Source: Margaritispora aquatica
Lineage: Eukaryota > Ascomycota > Leotiomycetes > Helotiales > Discinellaceae
NCBI GenBank assembly: GCA_007644065.1
Contig: VJWN01000029.1
Span: forward strand, 186,001-250,000
DNA length: 64,000 bases
Reading direction: 5' to 3'
The notes under the pieces were generated by a model. That model did not search any database. It was given only the letters and a program-made list of their open reading frames with translations, and was not told the DNA's origin. This document shows, one piece after another, positions 1 to 11,058 of the stretch (the first letter of the stretch is position 1; the number at the start of each line of letters is the position of its first letter). The position numbers and the translations under genes were made by a program.

Positions 1-264
1 ACGAGTCCGCCAGCACAACTTTCCGGTGTCACTTCAAGTTCCCAGGCTCCAGCCTATGAGTGTGGTTTCATCCCGCTCAATAGAATATACCCAGCGACGC
101 ACTTGACCACATTTCAAAAGTGCGCCCGAACTTTCAAGGTTCATTCAAGAGCTGCATTCGACCTGAAGAAGGACGGAATCGTATCTGCTGTGTGTATGGG
201 TTGCAAGGAGAGAAATAAATACAATTATGGTCTGGCCAAGAACAAAGGTGCTGCCCAGAAGTAG
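1..264 (+). CDS. 3' end of an unidentified Cys-containing protein (partial)
   Basis: Frame 1 is open from the first base to a TAG at 262-264, giving at least 87 C-terminal residues; the start lies outside the window. The visible part has Cys residues in a CGF context near residue 20, at KCAR (about 44), and in a VCMGCKER pair about 25 residues from the end, with a basic Lys-rich tail. The spaced Cys pairs could bind a metal, but I do not recognise a family and assign no function. Splicing upstream of the window cannot be judged. No overlapping alternative frame reads as well. Confidence 0.55.
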   Translation, partial: TSPPAQLSGVTSSSQAPAYECGFIPLNRIYPATHLTTFQKCARTFKVHSRAAFDLKKDGIVSAVCMGCKERNKYNYGLAKNKGAAQK

Positions 265-1320
265 CCATTTTGGGATGATTGTGCGAAGAACATGGTGCCA
301 GGCAAGAGAGCTTCAGTCAACTTACTGCATCCACGCCTAGGAATTAGTTGCTAGTACCAGTCGATATTTGTAGCTGCCGCGATCGCTGTGTAGAGACAAT
401 CGATACCCTGTGCCGCCTAGCTGCATCTCCTCCTGGTAATATATTGTGCATATCAGACCAATAATAATAGCTAGTGTGGAATCGAGATTCGTGTTTCATG
501 TCTACAATTCTATACAAGGGACCAAGGCGATAATATCCACCCATAAAACGAATAGAAGTAAGCTGGTCCTTGTGAGCTAAATATCTATTTGAGAATGCAA
601 ACTTGAAGACTCAAAAGTTTAGACAATTAAAGAAACACTTAATAGTATTCAACACAATAACTTGACTCAGCAGTGGTGGAACTTCTGCTACTGCCAGGCG
701 AAGCTTGAGTCTGTTGATCAATTTTGATGCTCAAAGCAACGTCTCTCAGCCTCCACCGCATCCAAGCAACAAACAATATAGTCCTTCGGTCAGAATGCCA
801 AGCTTTTGACAAGACAGTTAACAGCTCCCCTACCCAACCACTCTTTCCTGTACTAGCTCTGAAGGCAAGGTACCTACTTTTGTTATCACTCTAGCCATCT
901 ATTTACTTAATCTCTTTCGAACCACCTGGATTTGTTGTCATTATTATCAAGAAATAGAGGCTAATCATACCTCAGAACTCAACATCAGTGCTATTAAGCT
1001 TTTCCCTGATGAAGCGTTCCCTGGTATGGCCAGCTTTAGAAGGTTTACTCAGAATGCTACTACTCGTAGCACCGGCACTGATTGCAACTGATTTATCGAA
1101 ATACTACAATAGCTCCTCGAAACACAATACTTTATTCGTAATGAGTTTCCTTGGAAAGGGCTGGTGCGACAAGGCAAAAAGGGTTTTGGAGAAGTGATTA
1201 AGTAGAATTTAACTCGAGAGCTATAACGTTATTCTAGACCTGCTGAGAGCTTCTTTGGAAAGGGGCGCAACGTCCTGTCAGTTGAAGGTAAGTAATTACC
1301 CCTCTAGTTCGGTGTCATTT
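265..1320. other. Intergenic, possible decayed coding fragments
   Basis: No convincing gene. A short plus-strand stretch around 985-1090 reads as protein-like in two different frames with early stops, which would fit a decayed gene but is also compatible with chance. The interval ends at the left repeat of the MITE-like element. Confidence 0.3.
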
Positions 1321-1352
1321 AGTAAGAGTTGGGGACACTAAGTATGGCCCAC
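1321..1352 (+). repeat. Left terminal inverted repeat of the MITE-like element
   Basis: 32 bp, pairing with 1748-1779 with one mismatch. Confidence 0.85.
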
Positions 1353-1747
1353 AAGGGTTTTCGTACCAAAAGTTACCCTTTCCGAAGATCAATTATAAAT
1401 TGAGATTATATTAAAACCTTTTAGAATTAATAAGACTTATAGAATTCTACGTATTCTATAACTTATTCTAATTATAAAATAATCGACCTATAATTTTATC
1501 GATTTAAATAGGTATAAAGGTAGAGAAGCTAAAAAATCGTGCTTATCCGTGCTTAATAAACACGACTTCTAAATTTTCTAACTTTAAACGGCTACAACTT
1601 TATTATAGTAAAGTAATTAGAAAATTAAGAATTAAAAATTAAAGTCTTTATAGTAAAGCTTTTAATTACTATATCTATAGACGCTAGTCTAGTGTGGTTG
1701 ATTAATTAAAATATAGTACTAAGTATTATTTTAGGTATAAAAAGTTA

Positions 1748-1779
1748 GTGGGCCGTACTTAGTGTCCCCAACTCTTACT
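1748..1779 (-). repeat. Right terminal inverted repeat of the MITE-like element
   Basis: 32 bp, reverse complement of 1321-1352 with one mismatch. Confidence 0.85.
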
Positions 1780-3228
1780 TTCACTACCTCCACACTGTCT
1801 GAAAACAACCGCGAACAAGACCGACACTTGCTGATCAGAGTATGGATGAAGACTTGCCAACTCTATCAATGGCGGTGAAATCTTTGGGTTGGTGGACATA
1901 TCTTGTTAGATAGACATTGGAGCGATTGTATTCTTTCTCTTTTCTATTGCCTAGACAAGCAGGAGAGCAGATCATAGCTCAGCACATATTTGATATTTCG
2001 CAACCTGGGAGTGAATTATCATTTCATCACTGTATTATTGACCTACACCTAGTCGCTTGTTCTCGCTTTTTGGCACTTTTAGCTGCTTTCTCGATTCAAC
2101 GTTGATTTGTTGAAACTTATGTACGTGCACTCTATTTTACTGGTGAGGTGATAGTTGATGAAGTTCCGCATGCCAGGTAAGGTGATGTTGAATTAAGTTT
2201 CGGCAGAGTCTTGGCAAGCTTGTTATCCAGAACAGGTTAATTAATCGAGCCCCTGAAAACTTTGAGGGGGAACATTAAGTTCAGAATGTATATATAATAT
2301 CACTTCAGAATACGCTGCAGAGATTGTTTGTTCTGCAAATCCTATAAGTTTAGAGGGCTGGGAATTCTATTGAAAATTTCACAATCCACCCTGGGAACAT
2401 GTCACGATGACATGACCGCGCCATCATCAGAGCAGGAGGAGATGTTAGCGGAAGTCAACAACGATCAGATTTGATCAAGTCCCTACAATCCACAGGGGAC
2501 AAGTCATAAACAAAACAAGGGATTCCAGAAATTGATAGAGGACTTGAAGGGTTGTTGGGAGGTTCTCTGGATTTGGGAGAGGGGTCAATAAGAAGCTTCT
2601 GGAATGAGATTTGAACAATAGGTAAAGAAAGGTTTTCATAGCACTAGTTATACGTAGGTATAGTGGAACTTTAAATTGAGTTATGGATTCGTTCTTGACA
2701 GTTTCAAAGGATGTTTCCTAATATCCGGATAGCAAAATTGAAGCCTCAACGCGAAAAAATGCACAACTGATAAACAATTCAAATGTTTGGGATTTTTCTT
2801 TATCAAGATTTCAGCTTTAAGCTTAGTGTTAGAGACCAACAGCCTTGCGACAACCCCTTTGAATTACAAATTCGGCTAAAAAATTACTACTGTTCACAAT
2901 TCTTTGAAGTGATTCTAGCCTTGCCTTTTCATGTTACCATTTTCACCCACATCTCCTCACGCTACAAGGGCATCGCAGAACTCTTTTCAGCAAGCAATCT
3001 CAACAATTGCCTTGCTGCTGGTAATGGCTTGTTTCAACCTCCATCTTTAAGCCTTGCACCATCTGCTTCGCTCTTGCCGCGAAAATTATTGTGCCGAAAC
3101 TGCTACAAAAAATATCTTCAATCTCTCCGTATGCGCATAGCTTTCAATATCCCCGCTTAGAAACTGTATTACTGACGTGAAATAAATAGATTGCTCTTTC
3201 TGGTCAGCTCTCAGAAACAGTCGCCGAA
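1780..3228. other. Intergenic after the MITE, with one protein-like fragment
   Basis: Frame 1783-1878 (plus) reads ENNREQDRHLLIRVWM followed by a few residues and a TGA; the wording resembles the C-terminal part of TauD/clavaminate-synthase-like dioxygenases, but the stretch is only about 30 codons and I cannot confirm it. The rest (1880-3228) shows no gene. An open stretch at 2783-3160 lies directly upstream of the next gene and looks like chance or leader sequence. Confidence 0.25.
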
Positions 3229-3987
3229 ATGGCAGACTCGTCACCAACTCCGAGCTCGCAAGGCGAAGGAAGGCACCGTAGCCATTCAGTCGCCAGCAGC
3301 GTACTTTCTGACCCGCCTTCAGATATCGATGACCAAGAATGTCCCTTTGACTTCAACTGCTCCGAACAAACCAGCGCTTTTCCTTCCTCGTCTCCACCAA
3401 CACACGTCGCCGCAGCTCTTACTCGAAGACTACGACCTCGTCTGTCACGGTCAAAACAAAGTTCAAGTTCGGAATCAGGCAGTTCAAAGAGACGAGGCAA
3501 GAGGGTGGCAGAATTGATCGCACGTCAGCGACCAATCTACAAAGGCGAGCAAATTGGCGAGTCACCTCAGGAGATCTGGGAACGCCGCTTCAACAAACGT
3601 TCTGCATTACTTCCTCCACGTCATCTCAGGCCCAAGACACCACTAGCTATGCCTACCGAAGCAGAGAAGCAGATTGAGAAGTACAGGGAGATGCTTGTCC
3701 AGACGCGCGATGAAGCAAGGGAGGAGTACAGCAAGATGAGACGAGAGTTGGAGAACAAGGTGAAGAAGATTGAGAGACTTGAGGACAAGATCGAGGGTCT
3801 GGAGGGTACCGTGAGCGAGTTGGAGCAAAAAAGAGAGGAGCTCTTTCGGGAGATCAAAAAGATGAAAGATGCTAAGGAAGTTGCAATCGCAGGAAATGCA
3901 GAAAGAGATAGACTCATTGAAGGGTTGAGAAAGGGAGGAAATGGGCGGATGAAGAAAGGGCTTGGTGATGAGCTTCCTCTTAAATAA
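3229..3987 (+). CDS. Coiled-coil protein with Ser-rich N-terminus, unknown function
   Basis: Single exon of 252 aa. The ATG at 3229 begins MADSSPTPSS and is the first in frame after stops. Residues 1-95 are Ser/Pro/Arg-rich and probably disordered, with a basic KRRGKR patch near residue 88 that could serve as a nuclear signal. Residues about 140-235 are rich in Glu, Lys, Arg and Leu with heptad spacing (for example ENKVKKIERLEDKIEGLEG), which predicts one long coiled coil. I do not recognise a family. It is the first of five plus-strand coiled-coil or low-complexity proteins between 3.2 and 13.8 kb; I see no clear sequence similarity between it and its neighbours. A role as a structural or nuclear scaffold would be guesswork. 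Confidence 0.7.
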   Translation: MADSSPTPSSQGEGRHRSHSVASSVLSDPPSDIDDQECPFDFNCSEQTSAFPSSSPPTHVAAALTRRLRPRLSRSKQSSSSESGSSKRRGKRVAELIARQRPIYKGEQIGESPQEIWERRFNKRSALLPPRHLRPKTPLAMPTEAEKQIEKYREMLVQTRDEAREEYSKMRRELENKVKKIERLEDKIEGLEGTVSELEQKREELFREIKKMKDAKEVAIAGNAERDRLIEGLRKGGNGRMKKGLGDELPLK

Positions 3988-4944
3988 TTATGCATTGCGG
4001 ATTTGAGACAGTCAGATGATTTACCTTGAGTAAGACATCATGGAAAGATTTCAAATCTTGACCTGAACAATCAGCTATGGGGCTTGACTTCAGACCTTAT
4101 GGCAGTATCTTGTCGAATTGGTTCAGCGATGATCTTTACAAGCTCTTAGCATAAGTTCAAGTGCACAATTCAACAGAACTTTTGACCCATTGAGAACTTT
4201 GCCGAAACAGATCTAAACATTTCTCAATGCGAACCCTATCTCCGGTATATCTTTCTACTTCCCATGCATCTCCGGGCTTCCAGCCGCCAGCTTACCCGTG
4301 AATTACTTGAACATTTCTCTCATTTTGATCATTAGTGAGAAATAGTTCCTAGGAAATTGCTTAACTTCTAACTGCATATCAAATGAGAGTCTAATATCAC
4401 GATTAACTTGAAATTTATACCACTAATATTGTTGAACATTAAGCTAGGTGACACTAAAGCAAATGATTTTTGTTAATTGACCACTATTTCTGCTAGGGTT
4501 ATTCATTCTGTAGTTTCAGGTAGGAGCATTTGATTCAACATGGAATGCTCTTTCTTCGAATGCAGCTTTCTGAGAGAGGATTGAAACTGTGAAAAATACG
4601 GCCTTTATTTATAAATGGATAGGTACCTTAGATGATGATATTTCCTCAGCCTTTTCATCATCATAGTGGATAACGGGCCCTGTTCGACTTTTGAGATTTT
4701 AGACAACTCTAAAATTATGCACGAAAACCTACAATAATGTTGCAGAGGGTGCCAAACAGACTAATACGTTCAAAACATAACATTCATCCCAGCTCTTCTT
4801 TACGGTGTCTACTATTCATCCAACATCCGCAAGTGACCTGTGTCGTTACTACAATAAAATTCAAGCCCACCACGATACGCTACATCTGTCTTGCAAAAAG
4901 CACAAAGTTGCCCACGAGAAAGTCTCTTCGAGCAACCAATAACC
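3988..4944. other. Intergenic
   Basis: Nothing recognisable. AT-rich in parts, with no long open frame on either strand. Confidence 0.5.
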
Positions 4945-6504
4945 ATGGAATTTCAAGGGCTGCGTAGAAATCCATCTCGAGCAACAAAACAAGCATCAAA
5001 CAAAGATTATGCCAAGCAGCATCTTCTGACAACTTACTCAAATTTCCGTGCGGACTTCGATGCTTTGAGATGGGAATTTGGTCTTCTACCTTCCTCGCCA
5101 GGTTACTCGAGCTTCAATATGACGATGCTAGTTTCCGTCGCATATTTAGGGGACAGGATTCAAGAGTTGCTGGACATGAAGCCTGGTGCCTCGAAGGCAA
5201 AGAAGAGCTTGACAGATCTGAGAAACACAATGACTGGAATGGTCGAGTTGTTCACAAAGTTGAAGGTCAAGCTTGAGGAACAAGCTGTACAGAGAGGGGA
5301 GCGAGTTTGTGATGGGAAGTATGTGTATAGAAAGAGGGTACATTGGAGGACCATTGCTCAGCCGGACCCAGAGAGTGATGCTGAGGACGATGAGAAGGTT
5401 CATGAAAGAGACCAAGCTTTGGACCTTGTGCAACCAAGAGTAGGAGCAGAAGAAGTGAGGAAACATGCACATAAAGAAATCCTCTCCAATGGAGCCGCTC
5501 TCAAAACTTTGTTGAGAGAAGAAAATGAGACCTGCAACAAAGCTTATGGGGATGGAGTTCTACAATCGATTGAACAGGACACCGAAGAACAAGAAGATGG
5601 ATCTGCCAATGGAGAAGATATGTTGATTTCCGACCCGCTTGTCGAAGATAACGATGCACCCATGGAAAGTGTGGAGCAGGATATAGATAGGATCTGTCAA
5701 CCCAGGACACCCACCACGATTTCAATGAGTCCCTCTGATTATACCGAAGCCCAATATGCTCGGCTTAAAGCAAATGAGGCCATACAGGGAGCAGATTCAA
5801 CTCAATTCCAGCCCCGCGCTAATTCCATACTTGAGAACGCAAACGGAATTGAAGACGAGAACATGGATAGAAATAATGAGGATGGTAGTTTGCCACAAAC
5901 GCCACCCACAAGGCTCAAAGCAGATGGTGCTTCAGGTTTATCTGCCAGGTCCGAGGTCCCAGAACCGACTCTACGTGAAAGATACGAGAAGATCATGCAG
6001 GACAGAAATAAGCGTCCAATTGAATCGATCGTTAGAAGTTCAGAAATGAGAACAGTTTCAACGGTGTAGATACCAATAATCAGTGATAATATGGAGGTGG
6101 CTAGGGATGAAATGGGACAGTCAGATGATAAAATTCTCGCAACACCACCGGTCGAGAAGCCAGTGATTGTTAGACAAAAGACTAGGTCTAGGGCGAGGAG
6201 TCGCAAGCCATCTGCGTCAGCTAGGAAGTTTAAAAGCTCTCTAGCCTCCTGGGATGGTCGCTTTTTCATCATCGACTATAAACAGATGCATGGAGAGAGG
6301 ATGAGAAGACAAGATACAGACACTACCTTTGGACCTCCTGATAAAAGCTTAGTCATAAAGGCTTCTGCAACAGTAGATTTGCCTACTAGGACTGAGAATG
6401 TTGCTCCAAATGTATCAATGACGAGTGGACCTCATTCAAGGCTATCGAGAACACCGCTACCAAATCAGCGAATTGGTAAGTCTAGTATCAGCCAAGATAA
6501 TTAA
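4945..6504 (+). CDS. Unknown protein with acidic middle region, interrupted by an in-frame TAG
   Basis: The ATG at 4945 (MEFQGLRRNPSR) opens a frame to a TAG at 6067-6069 (374 aa). The same frame then continues without stops from 6070 to a TAA at 6502-6504, and this second part has the same charged, Ser/Thr-rich style. Either the TAG is a nonsense mutation (CAG to TAG is a C-to-T change) or it lies in an intron. A 57-nt frame-preserving intron at 6064-6120 (GTGTAG...GACAG) would give about 500 aa, but the donor is poor and I see no clear branch point. Residues 20-125 look helical and folded, with a Lys-rich helix around LRNTMTGMVELFTKLKVKLE; from about residue 130 the chain is acidic and low in complexity. 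A basic RSRARSRK patch sits in the downstream part. No family recognised. Confidence 0.6.
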
Positions 6505-7129
6505 TTCCTAACCATAGGGCAGATACATCACAAAATAACTAGAGTGAGAGAGCAATAAAGGCAAAATGAGGTCATGAGAAACAATTCTTGGGTTAGGGCA
6601 GAACTTGTAAGTATGGAGACGATGTAGACGTTTAGACTGTACAGCATGATAATGAAAAATTGACTTGCTTGGTAGGAAAAGGCTATTGGGCTACTTCTAT
6701 GAAAGGGAAGTTGCGACGCCAATCCTAAATTTCCGACTTAAATAGTTCAATGCGACTTCCTGTCAGTCGCAAAAGCGTGCTTTAGTAGAACTGTAACCTG
6801 TAAGAATAGTTTGGTGGTGACGAGATGATGAACACTACACAATTCCTTCACACACCAATCCAGATAAGTCTTTAACACAATCTAAAGATGTATGTCCCCC
6901 AAAGAAACCTAGCTAGACTTCATGGCGCTAGCGTAACCACGAAGTAGCGGCTCGCTTAGTCCGGGTTTGTTTACATATAAATATGGCGCACCTGGGCTGT
7001 GAATCCCCTCACATCGCCAATTTCGCAATCAGGTTATTCAGTAAGTTCAAGATCAATCTAATCCAATGAACTCAGCATTATGCGCTTCAAAGACGGAGAA
7101 AAGTATACTGACGCGTTTGGCCGCAGAAC
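6505..7129. other. Intergenic with promoter of the next gene
   Basis: No gene seen. A TATA-like stretch (TACATATAAATATG, about 6972-6985) lies about 150 bp upstream of the next ATG. Confidence 0.4.
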
Positions 7130-8193
7130 ATGGAGTCCAAGCCGCCTGCCAAGGACGGTCTGAACTCCTCTCACGTCGAACGACCACCAGGCTCCAAGAA
7201 GAGAAAGAGAAGCAATAACCCGGAGAGATCTCAACAAAGCGCCCAGATGTCCGAACCACTCACCGAGCGAGAACTCGAGCTTCATAAGCGACTGGAAAAA
7301 TTGCAACTCAATGAGACGCAACGTAACATCGCCGCAAAGAAGACTCAGGAGATTTACAATGACAAAGTTTCGGAATTGAGTGCGGAGTTGAGTGCAACCA
7401 AGGCTCAACTTGCTCTGGCTCTTGAACCCAAGCCTGAAGTTCTTCCTCGCCGTACCTTCACTCTCGCTGGCAACCCCCAAGAGATATACATTACCCTAAA
7501 CAACGATCTTCAATGGTACATGGCTGGTTTTGGAGAGCTCTTGGAGGAAGTCGAGGAATACAGACGTGACTGGGACAAGAGAGGCTTACCTGCCACCAAG
7601 AAACCTATCAAGAGGGCAGTCGCGATCACTGCTGCGCATGTCAAGTATTGCAACTTGTCCATGGCCGAAACTATTGCACATATTGAACGCACTGCTGCTT
7701 CTGTTGCTCCATTGACCAATTCAGAGCATGGAGACATTGGCAAGAACAAGAAGTCGTTTGGTAATCTGTATATTAACCACGAGGACGCCTCAGATACGTT
7801 TGCTGCTGAGCCCGCCGCAACTCCTGTCGCTCCTCCGGGTCGAAGTACTGACCGCGCTGTCTCCTCGAGCCGCCGTAAAGCGAATAGACAAAGTTCTGGT
7901 AGCAATTCCAACTCGAACAGCCGCCCTGTAATCTCCGATTTCCAGCAGGTGAAGGAAGGCTTGGATCGCCTTACGTGTTTGACGATGGAGCAGCTGGACC
8001 AGTTTGCGAATGCATTAACTCTCAAGAGTCAAATGGTCTCTGGGCCAGGCTATCACGTTGTTAGACCCGTAAGCTACTCTCTATATTTCTGTTGGGCTAC
8101 TTTCAAGACTGATATTTGTAGTTCATCCGACGCAACCCTTGCCACAGCGATCCTGTCTTCGACACCTACACTCGTGAGAGCTCCGAGGCTTGA
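7130..8193 (+). CDS. Nuclear-style coiled-coil protein, unknown function (2 exons)
   Basis: Exons 7130-8068 and 8122-8193 join across a 53-nt intron (GTAAGC...TTTGTAG) in phase 0, giving 336 aa ending TYTRESSEA. The first 45 residues include a basic KKRKRSNN motif, a likely nuclear signal. Residues 45-105 form a coiled coil starting LTERELELHKRLEKL. Residues about 110-190 look folded (helical, with QWYMAGFGELLEEVEEYRRDW). Residues about 205-265 are Ser/Asn/Ala-rich linker, and a helix around VKEGLDRLTCLTMEQLDQFANAL precedes the spliced C-terminus. The frame also stays open through the intron for a while, so the unspliced form would have a different tail. The splice signals and the clean stop support splicing. 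No family recognised. Confidence 0.7.
8069..8121 (+). other. Phase-0 intron of the 7130 gene
   Basis: GTAAGC donor, TTTGTAG acceptor, 53 nt, between the proline codon at 8066-8068 and the phenylalanine codon at 8122. Confidence 0.7.
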
Positions 8194-9172
8194 AGAACGA
8201 AATAGTGGTCTTTTCCAGACATGCATTCTGCCAATTAGCTGGGGCGGAATTGAGATTCTTGCTCACATGGCTATTATGATAAAGTGTCTTTGCTAGTGGG
8301 TGATTTGGGATTTGTATGCTTTGCGGTTCATATGTGGTTATGGTTGATGGATAAACTCTGGTTGGACTGAAAAGGACTTTGCTCACTTCTTATTGTAACT
8401 TTACATAGCTTATGTCCGTACCGAAATTTCAGTTCGGGATATCCTCCACAATCAAAAACTTTTGCGTGAAATCTGTGCTTACTAGTAAATTCTCTCTTTT
8501 GTTATTGGGAAGTTCGAATGACTAACTTATGCGGAATCTTGCATGACTTGACAACATGTGGGTATCCGTCCGTACAACCATGATACCCCGACTTTGAAGA
8601 GCAAACGCACTTAACTACCTACCTACCAAGCTTCAATATGAAAATTTGCTACTTGGTGACGTGGCGAGTATCATGTGGTTCCGTTCTCGACCGCGTTTTT
8701 CTCTAATCCCAACCATCCAAAATATTATTTCTATAATCTACCTAGATGTGTGTCTTCTCTTTATCCTGTCTGTTTGATTATCATCAGTTCTATTAAACTG
8801 CTCAAACAAACTACCCATCGAATCAAGACGACGGCTGCAAGAGACGAGTGGGGTGGCGGTGTATAGAAGTTTTCTCAAACTCGAGATGTGCAAACGGAAA
8901 ACTCAAGCACTTAGTATGGACAGTAGCAACTGTTGCCCTACCGCCATAATTTCGGTCCCCAAACTTTTCTCTATATTCGTCTAACTTGGGCTCATCATTA
9001 TTAGAATTCACCACAAGCATTGTTTCGACTACACACGACCTAGACCCGCCTCCACACCAAGGTAAACCAGCAGCAAGCAAGCAAACCAAAATCTACTCTC
9101 CAAGCTTTGCGACCTTCAATTTCCGTTGAAACCATCATCATCACACAAAACACCGAGAGTTTGGACTCAGCA
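8194..9172. other. Intergenic
   Basis: No gene recognised. The last part is probably the 5' leader of the 9173 gene, since that frame is open upstream of its first ATG. Confidence 0.4.
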
Positions 9173-10597
9173 ATGGACATGTCCAACACGCCAAGCCCCT
9201 CTCCCAACAGCGCGCAGAACCGCAATGATATTAAAAATATCAGTACTCTAACAAGCAATGGCCTGCCATCTCCACCAGCAGCCATCCTCGAGCCATCACC
9301 ATTTCTTGACTCCGCTGCTGTCCAGGACACTCGTGCCGATTCTTTTAGCCTTGGATCTGCGAATCTGCCAACAAGAGTGGAAAGTTTTGATGTCGAGAGC
9401 ACACTAGAGATTTTGAGGAATAAAAATTCAGCTATACTGGACATCAGAAGGAAATGGGAAAGGGAACATAGAATGAGAGAGGAGAGCGAGGCCAAACTTG
9501 CAAGCTCGGCGGAGTGCAACAAGGAGCTAAGAGCGGAGATCATCAAGAGTAGGACACATGCCAAGGAAGCGAAAGATAGTTTCAATGCCAAGATCAACGA
9601 GCTTGAGATTGAAGATGTGGAATTGCGTCGTGAGATTGAAGGATTATTGAAGGAGCGAGAAGACTGGGGGAAGCTAGTGGAAGAGAAGGATGAGAAGTTC
9701 AATGCCCTCACTACGGCGAAGAAAGAATCAGAAACAAAGTACTCGACAACCCAGAAGGATCTGGAGCGACAACTTGAGCTACACAAGGCAACAAACACAG
9801 AACTCGCCACCTCACACGCGATGACTACCAAGAAGCTCGAATTACTGCAGCAGGAAGTGGCGAATAAGGAACTGGAACGCAAAGAATTGGAGGCTACAAA
9901 TCTAAAGCTGAAAGAGGATAACGAACTTCTTGTATCTGAATTTGGTGGTGAGAAGACGAGACGTACAAAAGCTGAGCAGAATTTGGAGCACCATGACCGG
10001 AAGATCGTCAGGCTTCTTGGTTCGATGATCCGAGAATTCGTCCCGAAGAAGGAGGCCGAGGAGCGCGAAGAAGATGCCAAGTCAACAGAGCTGGTAGATG
10101 AAGAGAGATCAGCCAAGAGGCAGCGAACGAGTTTTGATGACAGTGGTACTTCTCAAAAGCTATCTTCAGAGGGGGGAGAGACGTTGACATATCTGCGTGA
10201 CATGGGCAACGCCAGTCCATTGTCGCAACGCTTTCATATATCTATACCCACTGCGCCAAGAACTGCAAGCAGAGTTCCAAGTCCGAGAAAGAACAGTGTT
10301 TTTGACTACCAGTCTAAAGCAGAGTCCAATCGCAGGCGAAGTGTTGGACGAAAATTCGACAATTCCCGGAGAAGAAATGATGACAGAGATAGAAAGAAAA
10401 GGGATGCGAGAGCGGAGGTACGTGACTCTGATATGCATCTAGTTGAATCAATCAAAAGAAGATGTAGCAAGTCATAAAGCCAATTCTTTGGCTAACATGC
10501 TTTCTAGAGATAGGGGAATCTATCAAGAGATGAGGGGAGTCGTAGTCAGAATAATGGTTATCACACAGGGAAAAGGGTGGGACGAAGTATTTCATGA
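9173..10597 (+). CDS. Long coiled-coil protein with basic C-terminus (2 exons)
   Basis: The first ATG in frame is 9173 (MDMSNTPSPSPNSAQ). Exon 1 (9173-10417) encodes 415 residues: a Ser/Pro-rich start, then a nearly continuous coiled coil at about residues 75-310 (for example KELERKELEATNLKLKEDNE), then an acidic stretch followed by the basic SAKRQRTSFDDS near 340, and Arg/Ser-rich sequence to the end. A clear donor GTACGT at 10418 and a branch point GCTAAC point to an acceptor at TTCTAG (10507) or AGATAG (10513). The second keeps the frame for 27 more polar residues to a TGA at 10595-10597; the first ends after one residue. The total is about 442 aa with the longer tail. The Arg/Ser/Asp-rich tail resembles those of RNA- or chromatin-associated proteins, but no domain is recognised. 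Confidence 0.65.
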
Positions 10598-11058
10598 TTC
10601 TATGGATGAGCTGATGTACAAGTAACAATATGTTTGGAGCACCCTCTGATACTATGTATGAATAGTGATCTCAATTGATGTCGATGCTCAGAGATCAAGC
10701 TTTTTAAGCATTCATTTGGTCCTCAAGCGAACCCTCCTTTGGAAGAACTGCATCTCAATATCGATATCTTTGATGACCAGGTTTGCAACCCTGTAGCTTC
10801 GCCATCGGGATATCCTCTACTCTAGGTTTAAATTCTAGGTGTATTTCATCATATATGAGTTATGTACATAAAGGTAAGATGACCTTGATTAAGTTAGTCT
10901 ATCTCGTATCTGTCCACTTGAAAAAGATTAGATTTACCCGGATTTTATAGTTTCTAACCTACCTTAGTAATTCTTACCCCCTGATTTACCTTGAACGGTG
11001 CTTTTATAAGTCAGTCGAAGAAGCTAGGGAACTGTATGCTACATCGAGTCTAGCCTCG
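10598..11058. other. Intergenic
   Basis: Nothing recognisable. Confidence 0.4.

Larger units (their letters stand above)
1321..1779. mobile_element. MITE-like element (459 bp) with 32-bp terminal inverted repeats
   Basis: Bases 1321-1352 and the reverse complement of 1748-1779 agree at 31 of 32 positions (both begin AGTAAGAGTTGGGGACACTA); the single difference is T/C next to the GGCCCAC inner end. The interior is very AT-rich, has no open reading frame and carries internal imperfect inverted repeats (for example around 1421-1480), so it can fold extensively. This is the architecture of a non-autonomous DNA transposon. If the true element starts at AGAG, it is flanked by TA on both sides (1323-1324 and 1776-1777), as expected for Tc1/mariner or Fot1-type insertion; this boundary is inferred. 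AT richness is compatible with repeat-induced point mutation. Confidence 0.8.

Noticed and set aside
2783..3160. 125-codon open frame upstream of the first coiled-coil gene
   Set aside because: No family features or codon pattern; it lies where the leader and promoter of the 3229 gene are expected.
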